8,859 nt of DNA. Source: JBDKGV01 sp039798005 (GTDB lineage: Bacteria; Fibrobacterota; Fibrobacteria; UBA5070). Position 1 is the stretch's first letter; the number at the start of each line of letters is the position of its first letter. The notes below the pieces were generated by a model. It was not told where the DNA came from. It ran no database searches and worked only from the letters and a program-made list of their open reading frames with translations. The stretch spans positions 1-8,859 of the forward strand of contig JBDKGV010000142.1 in assembly GCA_039798005.1 (NCBI GenBank), in the 5' to 3' direction. The position numbers were made by a program, and so were the translations under genes. This document shows, in pieces, positions 1 to 7,401 of this stretch.

Positions 1-459
1 ATTCCCGACGCCCAAGCCGCTGAGATCACCGCGGTGATCGACAAGAACGCCCGACTGTACGGATTCGACCCTTTCCTGATCTTGGCTGTCGTATCGGTCG
101 AGAGCCGTGGCCATATCGAAGCAGTCGGTCATTACACCAGCGGCGAGGTCTCGGGTGCCACCGGGATGATGCAGATCATGCCCGCCACCGCGCGGCTTGT
201 CGCCCCGCAGATGGGCGTCAAGCACATCACCCGCGAGGACCTCTTCGATCCCGCGGTGAACCTTGCCGTGGGAACCGCCATTCTTCTCAAGATGGTCCAT
301 CGTTATGGCGACTTGCGCCTTGGCATCATGGCTTACAATGTCGGCCCCAACGTCCTGGAACGCGCCTTGCACGGGGAGGGAAATCTTCCCAACTCCTACT
401 ACTCCAAGGTGATGAGCGCCTACCGCCGCATTCGCACGCAAGCGGAATCCCCCGGATGA
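1..459 (+). CDS. Lytic transglycosylase, SLT/GEWL-fold domain (5' end outside window)
   Basis: Cleaves the MurNAc-GlcNAc bond of peptidoglycan in the periplasm, by family membership. The open frame runs from base 1 without a stop, so the gene very probably starts upstream; the GTG at 34 is internal to the domain. Visible motifs are those of the soluble-lytic-transglycosylase fold: the catalytic glutamate in SVESRG (Glu codon 100-102), then GATGMMQIMPATA, the 'DPAVNLAVGTAIL' helix, and the AYNVGP motif near the end. The domain ends close to the stop codon, so this is the C-terminal domain of the protein. The final codons overlap the next gene by 4 bp (ATGA), which suggests translational coupling to the asparaginase-like gene. 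The part before the domain is not visible, so secretion signal and subfamily cannot be judged. Confidence 0.9.
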   Translation: MPDAQAAEITAVIDKNARLYGFDPFLILAVVSVESRGHIEAVGHYTSGEVSGATGMMQIMPATARLVAPQMGVKHITREDLFDPAVNLAVGTAILLKMVHRYGDLRLGIMAYNVGPNVLERALHGEGNLPNSYYSKVMSAYRRIRTQAESPG

Positions 460-1442
460 GGATCGGACTGATCGTCACCGGAGGCACCTTGGACAGCGTC
501 GGTTCAAGCGATGGCCTGACGGTCGATCGAGATGGCGGATTGACGGAATTTGTCAAATCTGCCCTGCATCCCCACCAGACGCTCGATGTCGTGGAATCGC
601 CTTGGCGCATCGATTCTAGTCAACTGAAGACCGCACAAATCCTTGAATTGGCAAGGCTGATCCTGGCCTCCCCTTCCAAGGACGCTTGGATCATCGCCGC
701 AGGCACGGACACCTTGGCATGGCTGGCTCCGGCGCTATGGCTCCTGCTGGGGGCGGCACCTTTTCCAATCCTGCTTGTGAGCGGAATGCGACCTTGGTGG
801 GCCCACCAAAGCGATGGAGCCCAAAACCTGCGCGATTGCCTGGCAAGACTCGACTCCGGCTGCCCGAACGGGGTTCGCGTCGCCACGGCAGGAAGGCTCT
901 TGGTGCCCTATCATCTGCGCAAGATCTCCCACCGGGTGGATGATCCCTTCCGCAACCTGCCTGTCCAGGAATGCGCCCCGCGCACGCTTGGCACCCAGTT
1001 TGACGCGATTGATTCCTCCCTCCCGAACCTTCCGTACCTCACACCTCCCCATTTTGCGAACCTCCAGGCGATTCGCGCACCTTCGGTCCTTTGGCTCCCG
1101 GTCCACCCCGGTCTTGAGCCTCAAACGATCCTGCCGCTTTTGAACGATGCCTGCGTGCGGCAACTCGTGCTCTCTGGCTACTCTGGCGGGACTCTCCCCC
1201 GCTGGCTGCAGGATTTGCGTCCCGCACACACGCGGGTTCATCTCACGACCCAGCAATGGGGCCCGCTTTCGCTGAAGGAGTACGCAGCCTCCTCCTCGCT
1301 TCCTGCCGATCACTGGAAGGTGTGGTCCCTCTGTCCGGAAACCGTCACCAGTTTGCTGGCGTTGGGTGATGTCATGGGAATGGATGGCGAAGAGTTGACG
1401 TCTGGCTTGGATACCTTGGAAGCAAGTCTTTTCCCGGCCTGA
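456..1442 (+). CDS. L-asparaginase family protein (asparaginase/glutaminase fold)
   Basis: 328 aa, the usual size for type I/II bacterial asparaginases, which hydrolyse Asn to Asp and ammonia. The N-terminal motif is TGGTLDS (residues 8-14, Thr11 the expected nucleophile). A substrate-loop motif DSS lies at 53-55. AGTDTL at 82-87 supplies the second catalytic Thr84-Asp85. SGMRP...SDGAQNL spans 109-124, Lys156 sits where the catalytic lysine is expected, and GYSGGTLP at 241-248 matches the conserved GYGxGxxP. The family's usual HGTDT has Ala instead of His here. No signal peptide is seen, so a cytoplasmic enzyme is likely. The ATG overlaps the stop of the transglycosylase gene. Substrate (Asn, Gln or another amide) cannot be decided from sequence alone. 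Confidence 0.85.
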   Translation: MRIGLIVTGGTLDSVGSSDGLTVDRDGGLTEFVKSALHPHQTLDVVESPWRIDSSQLKTAQILELARLILASPSKDAWIIAAGTDTLAWLAPALWLLLGAAPFPILLVSGMRPWWAHQSDGAQNLRDCLARLDSGCPNGVRVATAGRLLVPYHLRKISHRVDDPFRNLPVQECAPRTLGTQFDAIDSSLPNLPYLTPPHFANLQAIRAPSVLWLPVHPGLEPQTILPLLNDACVRQLVLSGYSGGTLPRWLQDLRPAHTRVHLTTQQWGPLSLKEYAASSSLPADHWKVWSLCPETVTSLLALGDVMGMDGEELTSGLDTLEASLFPA

Positions 1443-1465
1443 GCCGTTTCTACCTTTGCGCCCCT

Positions 1466-2149
1466 ATGACATTCAAGCGCTTGGGTCTGTTCGCCGTTCT
1501 TGCCATCGCACTGTTTGCCTGCAAGGACGAGAAGCCTTCGGGAACCGAGGTGGGTGCCAGAATCATCGGGGAAGATGGGCGCTTCGATTGCGCGGATTCA
1601 ACCATGAGCATCGAGGAATCAAGGCAATGGGAGTGGTTGCGGCGCGGCTTTCGGATGCCTTCCAAGCCGCATGGGTTTCCCAAGGGAGACTTCCGTGTGA
1701 CCTTGCTGCGTCGCGAACCCACCGGCATGGAATTGTTCGTGCAACTGGAAAGGTCGATGGGACGTGATCAAGGCCTGCTGGTGCGCCCCAGCAGCAGCCT
1801 TTTCCAGGAATATCAGGCGGCAGTTCGAGAAAGTGGCCTTGCCGTTTCGGATTTGTGGACGCCCAAGACACGTTTGGACTCTCAGGTGCTTCCCGACAGT
1901 CTGGTAAAAATTGGATTTTCCTTGCTGGAAGCCAAGGGACTCCAGGCCATCCAGACCATGCGCCGCTGCGACACCGCCAACCAGATGCCATCCCCATTGC
2001 AGGAAGCGCTCTATCTGGTCAGGGTCGAGGCACCGGACTTCCAAGGCGTTAACGCCCTTCGCCCTGGATTCTATGCCGACAGTCTTTGGAACCAACTTCA
2101 GAGGTTTGTCGATCAGCGTGAGGCACAGCCCATCGGGGTCGGATTCTGA
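1466..2149 (+). CDS. Putative lipoprotein of unknown function
   Basis: 227 aa. Residues 1-19 form a lipoprotein signal: MTFKR, a hydrophobic stretch, then a lipobox IALFAC with Cys19 as the probable lipidated residue. The next residues are Lys-Asp-Glu; an Asp at +2 is an inner-membrane retention signal in E. coli, but here Lys is +2, so outer-membrane sorting is possible. The mature part is mixed and charged. It includes 'MSIEESRQWEWLRRG', 'LVRPSSSLFQEYQ' and a C-terminal helix ending QPIGVGF. Two further cysteines (in RFDC and RRCD) could pair. I recognise no domain. It starts 23 bp after the asparaginase gene with no clear Shine-Dalgarno and ends 56 bp before the pilin operon. It may belong to either neighbour group or be independent. 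Confidence 0.75.
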   Translation: MTFKRLGLFAVLAIALFACKDEKPSGTEVGARIIGEDGRFDCADSTMSIEESRQWEWLRRGFRMPSKPHGFPKGDFRVTLLRREPTGMELFVQLERSMGRDQGLLVRPSSSLFQEYQAAVRESGLAVSDLWTPKTRLDSQVLPDSLVKIGFSLLEAKGLQAIQTMRRCDTANQMPSPLQEALYLVRVEAPDFQGVNALRPGFYADSLWNQLQRFVDQREAQPIGVGF

Positions 2150-2205
2150 TGCGATTCATTCCCGATTGAAGCGCCCGCTACACACATTGGAAGTACATTC
2201 TATGG

Positions 2206-2883
2206 ATGGTTCCACTTCGCTTGAGATCCCATACTTCGTCGTCTCGTGGCTTCACCTTGGTCGAGGTCATGGTCGTCGTGGTCATCATCGGACTGTTGTC
2301 GGCCATGGCGGCGCCGAAATTCATTCAGATCACCGGCGAAAACCAGCTGGATGGCGATGCGAATACCCTTTTCCAAGACCTTCTGTGGATGCGCACGGCG
2401 GCGATCACAAAAGACAGCAATTTCGTTCTGACGATCAAGGACACGACGCGCGGTGGAAGTCCTTGCGTCGTTTGGCGCATTCATGAGATCATCAGGACCT
2501 CGACAGCTTACAAGACGGTCCTGCGCAAGGAATTCTTCGCAGGGGTTTCCGTCACATTGAGCAAGGGCGATGGCATTCCATCCCCGACCGCCGCTGAATT
2601 CTCGAATTTGCAGACATATGCCAGCGGATTTCAGGATGCGAATACCTCGGTCGTGCAGCGCTGCGCTCAACCGATTCCCGGTGGATTGACGACGAAGACG
2701 GCGGAGGCTTGGAGCGACGGCATCACCGCTTGCCCCACCGCCGCTGGCGACATGGAGACGGGTGCCGTATACTTGCATTCCTCGCGATCGGATGTGATGT
2801 CGTTCGCCATCGTTTTTGATCGAAGCAAATTCATGGCCCCTCAACTCTTTCGCCATACGCTCGCTGGGTGGGAGAAACAATGA
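2206..2883 (+). CDS. fimT: Type IV minor pilin / pseudopilin, GspH-FimT type
   Basis: 225 aa, first gene of the minor-pilin operon. The basic leader of 15 residues ends in the prepilin peptidase site RG^FTLVEV (Gly15/Phe16, Glu at mature +5). It is followed by the hydrophobic helix VMVVVVIIGLLSAMAAPKF, the shared N-terminal spine of type IV pilins. The globular part holds three cysteines (in SPCVVW, QRCAQ and TACPT), and near the end GAVYLHSSRSDVMSFAIVFD resembles the conserved strands of GspH/FimT/FimU. The protein should sit in the inner membrane and help prime pilus assembly. The ATG at 2206 gives a normal short leader, but the only Shine-Dalgarno-like run (GGAAG, 2189-2193) is 12 nt away, rather far. 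The stop is inside the pilV start (ATGA). FimT and FimU cannot be separated here. Confidence 0.85.
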   Translation: MVPLRLRSHTSSSRGFTLVEVMVVVVIIGLLSAMAAPKFIQITGENQLDGDANTLFQDLLWMRTAAITKDSNFVLTIKDTTRGGSPCVVWRIHEIIRTSTAYKTVLRKEFFAGVSVTLSKGDGIPSPTAAEFSNLQTYASGFQDANTSVVQRCAQPIPGGLTTKTAEAWSDGITACPTAAGDMETGAVYLHSSRSDVMSFAIVFDRSKFMAPQLFRHTLAGWEKQ

Positions 2884-3233
2884 AATCGAAATTGGGCTAC
2901 ACGCTGATTGAGGTTCTGGTCGCAGTGATCCTGCTGGCCATCGTGTTGCCTGGTTTGGCGGTGTACGTCATTGGTGCACGCAAGGGCCAAGCCGGTGCTG
3001 CACGCTTGGAGCAGGGCGCCACGGCGTCGCAGCGCGTCTTGGACAGCTTGGCATTATTTCCTTCGCGGGTTGTCAACATCAACGACAGCGCGCGCATCAC
3101 GATCGATGGCCAAGTTTACACGGTCCGATGGACCGTCACACCGTCTTCAACCGGTCGGCGAGTGGCATTGGTTTCTCGTTGGAGTGTCGGAAAGACGCAG
3201 CATTCCACGTCGAGTTGGGGGATTCTGCCGTGA
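2880..3233 (+). CDS. pilV: Type IV minor pilin, PilV/GspI type
   Basis: 117 aa. The start is set at ATG 2880 because GGAG (2871-2874) lies 5 nt upstream and the ATG overlaps the previous stop as ATGA. A GTG at 2868 would add four residues and lacks such a site. The leader is MKSKLG, then prepilin cleavage before Tyr7 with Glu at mature +5 (YTLIEVLVAVILLAIVLPG). Helix and short globular domain match the compact PilV/GspI minor pilins ('ARLEQGATASQRVLDSL', then a small beta sheet with 'YTVRWTVTPSS'). By family it should form part of the minor-pilin tip complex with the GspH- and GspJ-type partners. The last codon overlaps pilW as GTGA, so translation of the two is probably coupled. Confidence 0.85.
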   Translation: MKSKLGYTLIEVLVAVILLAIVLPGLAVYVIGARKGQAGAARLEQGATASQRVLDSLALFPSRVVNINDSARITIDGQVYTVRWTVTPSSTGRRVALVSRWSVGKTQHSTSSWGILP

Positions 3234-4462
3234 AGAATCGTGGCATCACATTGATCGAGCTTCTGATTTCCATCATCTTGTCGGGAATCGTGGTCTTCAT
3301 CGTCATCCAAATGCTGACCGGTGAACACGGCAACTACACCAAGACGCGTCGCGTCATCAAGTTGCAATCCGATGGACAGGATGCCTTGCGGATCCTTGAG
3401 GAGGAATTCAAGAATGCGGGCTACAACCGCTCGGATGTGATCACAAGTGGCGTATTGAGTGGAGGAACTTGCCCGAATACGACCTTCACCAACGGTGCTC
3501 ATATCTTGAGCGACAAGATCACCGGCAAGGAAGCCATCGCGCTTCGCTTCTCGAATCCGATGAATGGCACAGTGGATTGCAACAGAATGACACAGGTCGA
3601 ATACCGGTGGAACGCGACGACCAAGCAATTGTCGCGTCGCGTCCATCCCGATGAACTCGTGACGAACTTGCCGACGACCATCGACTGGACTCAAACCGAT
3701 TTCGTTCCGCTGTTGGACAGCGTCCTTGATTTCTCGATCCTGTACGGTCGCGTCCAGGACAGCGTCAAATTGTTGCAAAGCACCCAAGTCCCGCTCGAGA
3801 CCAATTTGAGTGCGACCAATTGGAGCCTTTCAACGAATCTGACCGGAAAATCCGAAGATGGCGTTCTCAATTCCAACACGATGCGGATGCTCACCTTCAA
3901 TTTCCCGGACGTCGCCGGGACTTCCACGGCAAGGTTGAAGCTTGCGCTTCCCGTCACGACCGGGCTCGCCGCTTCGGAGGCGAACCTGAACGACACATCG
4001 AGCTATGTGCTGGATTTTTATGTCCAGACCGATGCCGGAGAAAGTTTCATCGCAAGCGGAACCGGCCTGAATGGCCGCGTCGCCTTGGGGCTGGCGACGA
4101 GCGCGGGAACATGGTTCGGCAAGGCCGACTCCCTCACGCAGGTCAACTTCAGACCCACGAAGTCCACTCGACACATCGAATACGTGTTCTCTCCGGTCTT
4201 GGATGCCGGTCAATCCACCCAAGCGATGCATCTCCAGCTTTCGGCGACCATGGCCGGTGCAGGCACCGGGCGGTCATTGACCCTCTATGGATTGCAGTTG
4301 ACTCGCCTCCAGCGCGGCCGCGTCTTCGATTGGAGTGCGGGCAATGTGATCGGAACGAACATGAATCAGGTCAAGGCTTTGCGTTTCCAAATGCAAACGA
4401 GCAAGAAAAAAGATACAGCCTCATATGATCGAATCATCCAGGTGGTCAACAATGGAAACTAG
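3230..4462 (+). CDS. pilW: Type IV minor pilin, PilW/GspJ type, with a large inserted domain
   Basis: 410 aa from GTG 3230. This start fits a GGGGGA site (3217-3222) 7 nt upstream, the GTGA overlap with pilV, and a normal leader MKNRG before the prepilin site (ITLIELLISIILSGIVVF, Glu at mature +5). A longer frame opens at 3128 but would place the pilin motif 38 residues in. The N-terminal third is a usual PilW: long helix, 'DGQDALRILEEEFKNAGYNR', and the strand LDFSILYGR at 166-174. The matching closing strand VKALRFQMQT is only at 381-390. Between them, about residues 190-365, is a strand-rich, helix-poor segment (NWSLSTN, YVLDFYVQ, IEYVFSPV, LTLYGLQLTRL) that looks like an inserted beta-sandwich. 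PilW proteins are commonly 250-350 aa. Insert function is unknown. Confidence 0.85.
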   Translation: MKNRGITLIELLISIILSGIVVFIVIQMLTGEHGNYTKTRRVIKLQSDGQDALRILEEEFKNAGYNRSDVITSGVLSGGTCPNTTFTNGAHILSDKITGKEAIALRFSNPMNGTVDCNRMTQVEYRWNATTKQLSRRVHPDELVTNLPTTIDWTQTDFVPLLDSVLDFSILYGRVQDSVKLLQSTQVPLETNLSATNWSLSTNLTGKSEDGVLNSNTMRMLTFNFPDVAGTSTARLKLALPVTTGLAASEANLNDTSSYVLDFYVQTDAGESFIASGTGLNGRVALGLATSAGTWFGKADSLTQVNFRPTKSTRHIEYVFSPVLDAGQSTQAMHLQLSATMAGAGTGRSLTLYGLQLTRLQRGRVFDWSAGNVIGTNMNQVKALRFQMQTSKKKDTASYDRIIQVVNNGN

Positions 4463-6746
4463 AACTCCAAAGCGTCCCCGCGGCATGGCCATGTTGGTGG
4501 TCCTTGGCGCCATCGTGTTGTTTTCCGTCTTGGGCTATGTCGGCATCACCATGGCGCAGCGGTTCGTGGAAAAATCCGGCAGTCTCGTGGACTTGAGATC
4601 CCAACGCATCGCTTCCACGGCGGGGTTGAATCTTGCCGTGGCTGCCATGCAGTCCAATCCCGCTGCCACGGCAGCCCTGCTTCAAGAGTACTGGAACGAC
4701 AAGACAAAATCGTGGATCCAATTTCCCGCTTCGTCCTCGGGTGTGCCTTCGCTTGCCACGAGCGAGCCGCAGTGGGCCACCTTGGGAAGCGATTCCTCGG
4801 GATGCCGGGTTCGGATTCTGGGCATGACGGACCCAGCCACAGGCGCAGGAGTGGTGGATGTTCGGTTGGAAAGCTATGGCATGGGACGCAGCGGAGACGT
4901 TTTCCGGACTCAAGCAACCTATCGCATCTTCGGGCTGAGCGTCAATACGGGAGTGAGCACCAACGGCCCAAGCAATGCCTTGCAGTCCCAAGGTGGCATC
5001 GATTTCATGAACGTGAAGGATTCCGTCGCTGGAGGAGTCTATTCAGGAGGAACAGGCACAACGACGCTTCAAGCCAGCGGAACGACAAGAATCTCAGCAA
5101 TTCGCACGCCCGGATCCATCCATTTGAACTCACCGATTACGGTTGATTCAAATTCGGTGATCGGTGGAAATTTGTCGTCCAATGGCAGCGGCAGCCTGAT
5201 AGCGAGCCAAAGTCTGATCATTCGTGGCGGCATTCAGACCATGACTGGTTCCTTGAGCGTGGGACGCAGTCTTGTCATTCTTGGAACCAATCAAACATCG
5301 ACTGCGATCGATAAGTCCATTTCAGTGGGTGACTCCCTCTATGTCGCCAAAAATTTTGCGATAGCGGCCAATCTGACGGTGGGCCGTTGGGCGTGTTTCA
5401 ACAATGGACTCACCATAGGAAAAGGAACAACATCGATTACTGGGAATCTTTATTGCGGGAGTAGTGTGAGCAATTCCGTAGGTTTTGGCAATAACGGAAC
5501 AACGACCGTCAATATCACTGGAAATCTTTATGTCGGAACTTCTGGATTGAATCTTCTTAATAATTCGACCACCACGGTGACAGGAAACGCTCAATTGGCA
5601 AGAACATTGCGCGTTCAAGACGGGAGTGGGAAGTTCTACGTGATGGGCCAAAGTTATCTGGGCAATGGCATACGAGGTGGTACAGTGAGCGGAAATGATT
5701 CCATCTACCTCGCTGGTGAAAGCTACATCAGTCGCACATTTTCGGGACCCAGCAAAACGAATACGTTCCTCAACGGTCGAGTCTGCTTTGGTTCAAGTGT
5801 CATCATCGACAAAAATATCGACCCTGCCTTCGGAACAACCGGGAAAAAGTGGACGTTTCTATCGTCAGGAAATCCCCGAAAGGTGACCTACACCGGTGGG
5901 CCAGCCAGCCTTCAAATTGAAAATACACTGGATTCCAATAAGCTGACTTCCGTGGTTGCCCCCACGTGGGGATGGCTGAATCCCACCTTCCCCGACGAAC
6001 CGACCTCCACCTCGCTTGGATTTGCTGCGGGCACCACATCTGCCGCTGACCTTGATACATCAAGAAATCGACTTTCGGTGATCCAGTGGGACAATTTGCC
6101 TGCTGCCACCAAGACCCACGCTGCTTGGGCGACGATCAAGACCACCTACACGGGCTGCGCCACGGGCTCCGATGCCCCCCCGGCACCGACGATCGATTGC
6201 ATCTACCTCGCTGCGAAAGCGGCCGGAAAGCTCTACAACGGCTTTCTGATCTTGGACATCGACTCATGGCTCTTCAATAGTGGTGTCGTGAAAAACAGCC
6301 GGATCTCCAAGGACACCAAGGTCTTTTTCCGCTTTGCCAACGGCCCCAGCGAGCTCTATGGTGGAGAGCCGGGCAGTGTCCAAATCGTCTATGGCCTCAA
6401 TGCCAGCACCCTGACCTACACCCAGGATTTCTACGGCTTCATTCAGCTCGCCTCCACGGGAACCGTCATCGTGGAGCCATCCGCCACGACGCCGACGATT
6501 CATGGGGCCTTTGAGACGTCTGGTGGAGTGCGCACCCAGAGCAATTCCATTCGGGTCACCAAACTGAGCACCCAGGCGGGTTCGGTGATCAGTGCGATTT
6601 CCACCGCATTCTCCGTGGCAGATACCAAGGATAAAGCAGTTATCCGTTTCAGTGGTGACAAGGATAAAGGCGCCATTGCTCCGGCCAACATTTTGACATC
6701 CACAGATGGCTGGGTTCAATTCAAGCGGCTGGCTGAATTCCGCTAA
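4452..6746 (+). CDS. pilX: Giant PilX-like pilus assembly protein with beta-solenoid-like repeat region
   Basis: 764 aa from ATG 4452, chosen because AGGTGG (4440-4445) lies 6 nt upstream; the ATG at 4425 in the same frame has no such site. The start overlaps the end of pilW by 11 bp. Residues 1-10 are basic, then RGMAMLVVLGAIVLFSVLGY is the PilX-type N-terminal membrane helix (about 11-36), which like other PilX proteins lacks Glu at +5. After a PilX-like helical part (to about 165) comes a Gly/Ser/Thr/Asn-rich strand region (about 176-451). There xLxVG-type units recur at about 25-28 residues, for example GNLYCGSS and GNLYVGTS 26 residues apart. A further globular part (455-764) includes DFYGFIQLAS and TPTIHGAFETSGGV. 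Classical PilX is about 160-200 aa. It is last in the operon, before the terminator. Surface or pilus-tip role is inferred. Confidence 0.75.
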   Translation: METRTPKRPRGMAMLVVLGAIVLFSVLGYVGITMAQRFVEKSGSLVDLRSQRIASTAGLNLAVAAMQSNPAATAALLQEYWNDKTKSWIQFPASSSGVPSLATSEPQWATLGSDSSGCRVRILGMTDPATGAGVVDVRLESYGMGRSGDVFRTQATYRIFGLSVNTGVSTNGPSNALQSQGGIDFMNVKDSVAGGVYSGGTGTTTLQASGTTRISAIRTPGSIHLNSPITVDSNSVIGGNLSSNGSGSLIASQSLIIRGGIQTMTGSLSVGRSLVILGTNQTSTAIDKSISVGDSLYVAKNFAIAANLTVGRWACFNNGLTIGKGTTSITGNLYCGSSVSNSVGFGNNGTTTVNITGNLYVGTSGLNLLNNSTTTVTGNAQLARTLRVQDGSGKFYVMGQSYLGNGIRGGTVSGNDSIYLAGESYISRTFSGPSKTNTFLNGRVCFGSSVIIDKNIDPAFGTTGKKWTFLSSGNPRKVTYTGGPASLQIENTLDSNKLTSVVAPTWGWLNPTFPDEPTSTSLGFAAGTTSAADLDTSRNRLSVIQWDNLPAATKTHAAWATIKTTYTGCATGSDAPPAPTIDCIYLAAKAAGKLYNGFLILDIDSWLFNSGVVKNSRISKDTKVFFRFANGPSELYGGEPGSVQIVYGLNASTLTYTQDFYGFIQLASTGTVIVEPSATTPTIHGAFETSGGVRTQSNSIRVTKLSTQAGSVISAISTAFSVADTKDKAVIRFSGDKDKGAIAPANILTSTDGWVQFKRLAEFR
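5436..5538 (+). repeat. Two imperfect 25-bp direct repeats, 78 bp apart, in the pilX-like gene
   Basis: Positions 5436-5460 and 5514-5538 match at 20 of 25 bases by eye and stay in the same reading frame (period 78 bp = 26 codons). They encode ITGNLYCG and ITGNLYVG. These are the best-preserved units of a looser protein repeat that includes GSLSVGRS, ANLTVGRW and GNAQLART. This looks like old internal duplication of a beta-solenoid coil rather than a recent tandem array. Confidence 0.6.
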
Positions 6747-6769
6747 ATTCCCATTCGTCTAGACATGCA

Positions 6770-6798
6770 AAAGGCCCCGGTGGATCACTGGGGCCTTT
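6770..6798. terminator. Bidirectional hairpin terminator between pilX and rnhB
   Basis: A 13-bp stem: AAAGGCCCCGGTG (6770-6782) pairs with CACTGGGGCCTTT (6786-6798), with one G-U pair and a 3-nt loop GAT. It lies in the 61-bp gap between two convergent genes, 23 bp after the pilX stop and 9 bp after the rnhB stop. The minus-strand copy is followed by one further T after its TTT arm, and the plus-strand copy by GTT, so it can plausibly serve both sides, with no long U run on either. Confidence 0.8.
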
Positions 6799-6807
6799 GT
6801 TATGAGA

Positions 6808-7401
6808 TCAAAATAGCAGCAACTGGCTCACGGGTCCGAAGGTTCGTCGGTGCTCTCGACATGGACCGTGTTCCTTCAGCGCGATCAAGTGCTCGGCGGT
6901 GGGGTATCCCATGTGCCGTATGAAGCCGTACTGGGGGAATTCCTTGTCCAGAGCAAGCATGTAGCGATCGCGCGCTACCTTGGCCAAGATGGAGGCAGCT
7001 CCGATCTCGGCGACTTTGGCGTCCCCCTTCACAATCGCTCGCTGCGGAAGATCAAAGCGCGGAATCAACCGGTTGCCATCGACCGCAACCGATCCGAATT
7101 GACCTTGGATCTGGTCCAAGGCACGACGCATGGCCAACAGGCTTGCCTGGAGAATGTTGATCTGATCAATTTCCTCGGCCGTGGCCCACCCGATGGCCCA
7201 AGCGATGGCACCCTTTTGGATCGGTTCGAACAAAGCCTCACGCCGCAAGGCGGAAAGCTTCTTCGAGTCCGTCACTCCGGGAATGGGGACTCCCGGGTTC
7301 AATACCACAGCGGCAGCGGTCACAGGCCCTGCCAAGGGCCCACGACCTGCTTCATCCACACCTGCGACCGGAACCACAAGCCCCGCAAGCAGTTCGTTCA
7401 A
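6808..7401 (-). CDS. rnhB: Ribonuclease HII
   Basis: 197 aa, matching the usual length (about 200). Cuts RNA in RNA/DNA hybrids and starts removal of single ribonucleotides from DNA, in the cytoplasm with Mn or Mg. All family motifs are present: GVDEAGRGPLAGPV with catalytic Asp16-Glu17, TDSKKLS at 44-50, VDGN with Asp108, KGDAKVAEIGAASILAKVARD with Asp127, and HMGYPTAEH near the end carrying the conserved Tyr used for ribonucleotide recognition. The start is a TTG at 7401: it overlaps the previous stop as TTGA, AGGA lies 7 nt upstream, and there is no ATG in frame that would keep the first motif. Expression should be coupled to the upstream flgM-like gene. Confidence 0.95.
   Translation of the reverse strand: MNELLAGLVVPVAGVDEAGRGPLAGPVTAAAVVLNPGVPIPGVTDSKKLSALRREALFEPIQKGAIAWAIGWATAEEIDQINILQASLLAMRRALDQIQGQFGSVAVDGNRLIPRFDLPQRAIVKGDAKVAEIGAASILAKVARDRYMLALDKEFPQYGFIRHMGYPTAEHLIALKEHGPCREHRRTFGPVSQLLLF

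Noticed and set aside
735..1313. A 192-codon minus-strand open frame inside the asparaginase gene
   Set aside because: The plus strand carries all asparaginase motifs, and the opposite product is a basic, motif-free sequence.
2166..2199. A sigma-70-like promoter for the pilin operon (TTGAAG and TACATT)
   Set aside because: The spacer would be 22 nt, too long for a working pair, and no other convincing pair was found in the 56-bp gap.
2200..2880. A 226-codon open frame on the minus strand opposite fimT
   Set aside because: It mirrors the fimT gene almost end to end. fimT has the prepilin motif, membrane helix and operon overlap. The minus-strand product is Arg/His-rich with no recognisable domain.
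3116..3787. A 223-codon minus-strand open frame across the pilV-pilW junction
   Set aside because: It crosses two well-supported, overlapping pilin genes and has no start signal or domain of its own; it is a shadow of the coding strand.
5000..5800. CRISPR-like or tandem-repeat array in the repeat region of the pilX-like gene
   Set aside because: The units are diverged, unequal in spacing and in frame within one open gene, so they are protein repeats rather than an array.
6175..6181. A run of seven C in the pilX-like gene as a possible phase-variation tract
   Set aside because: A run of the same length occurs in the reductase gene (8448-8454), and seven bases is short for slippage switching. 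The frame is intact, so it looks like chance in GC-rich DNA.
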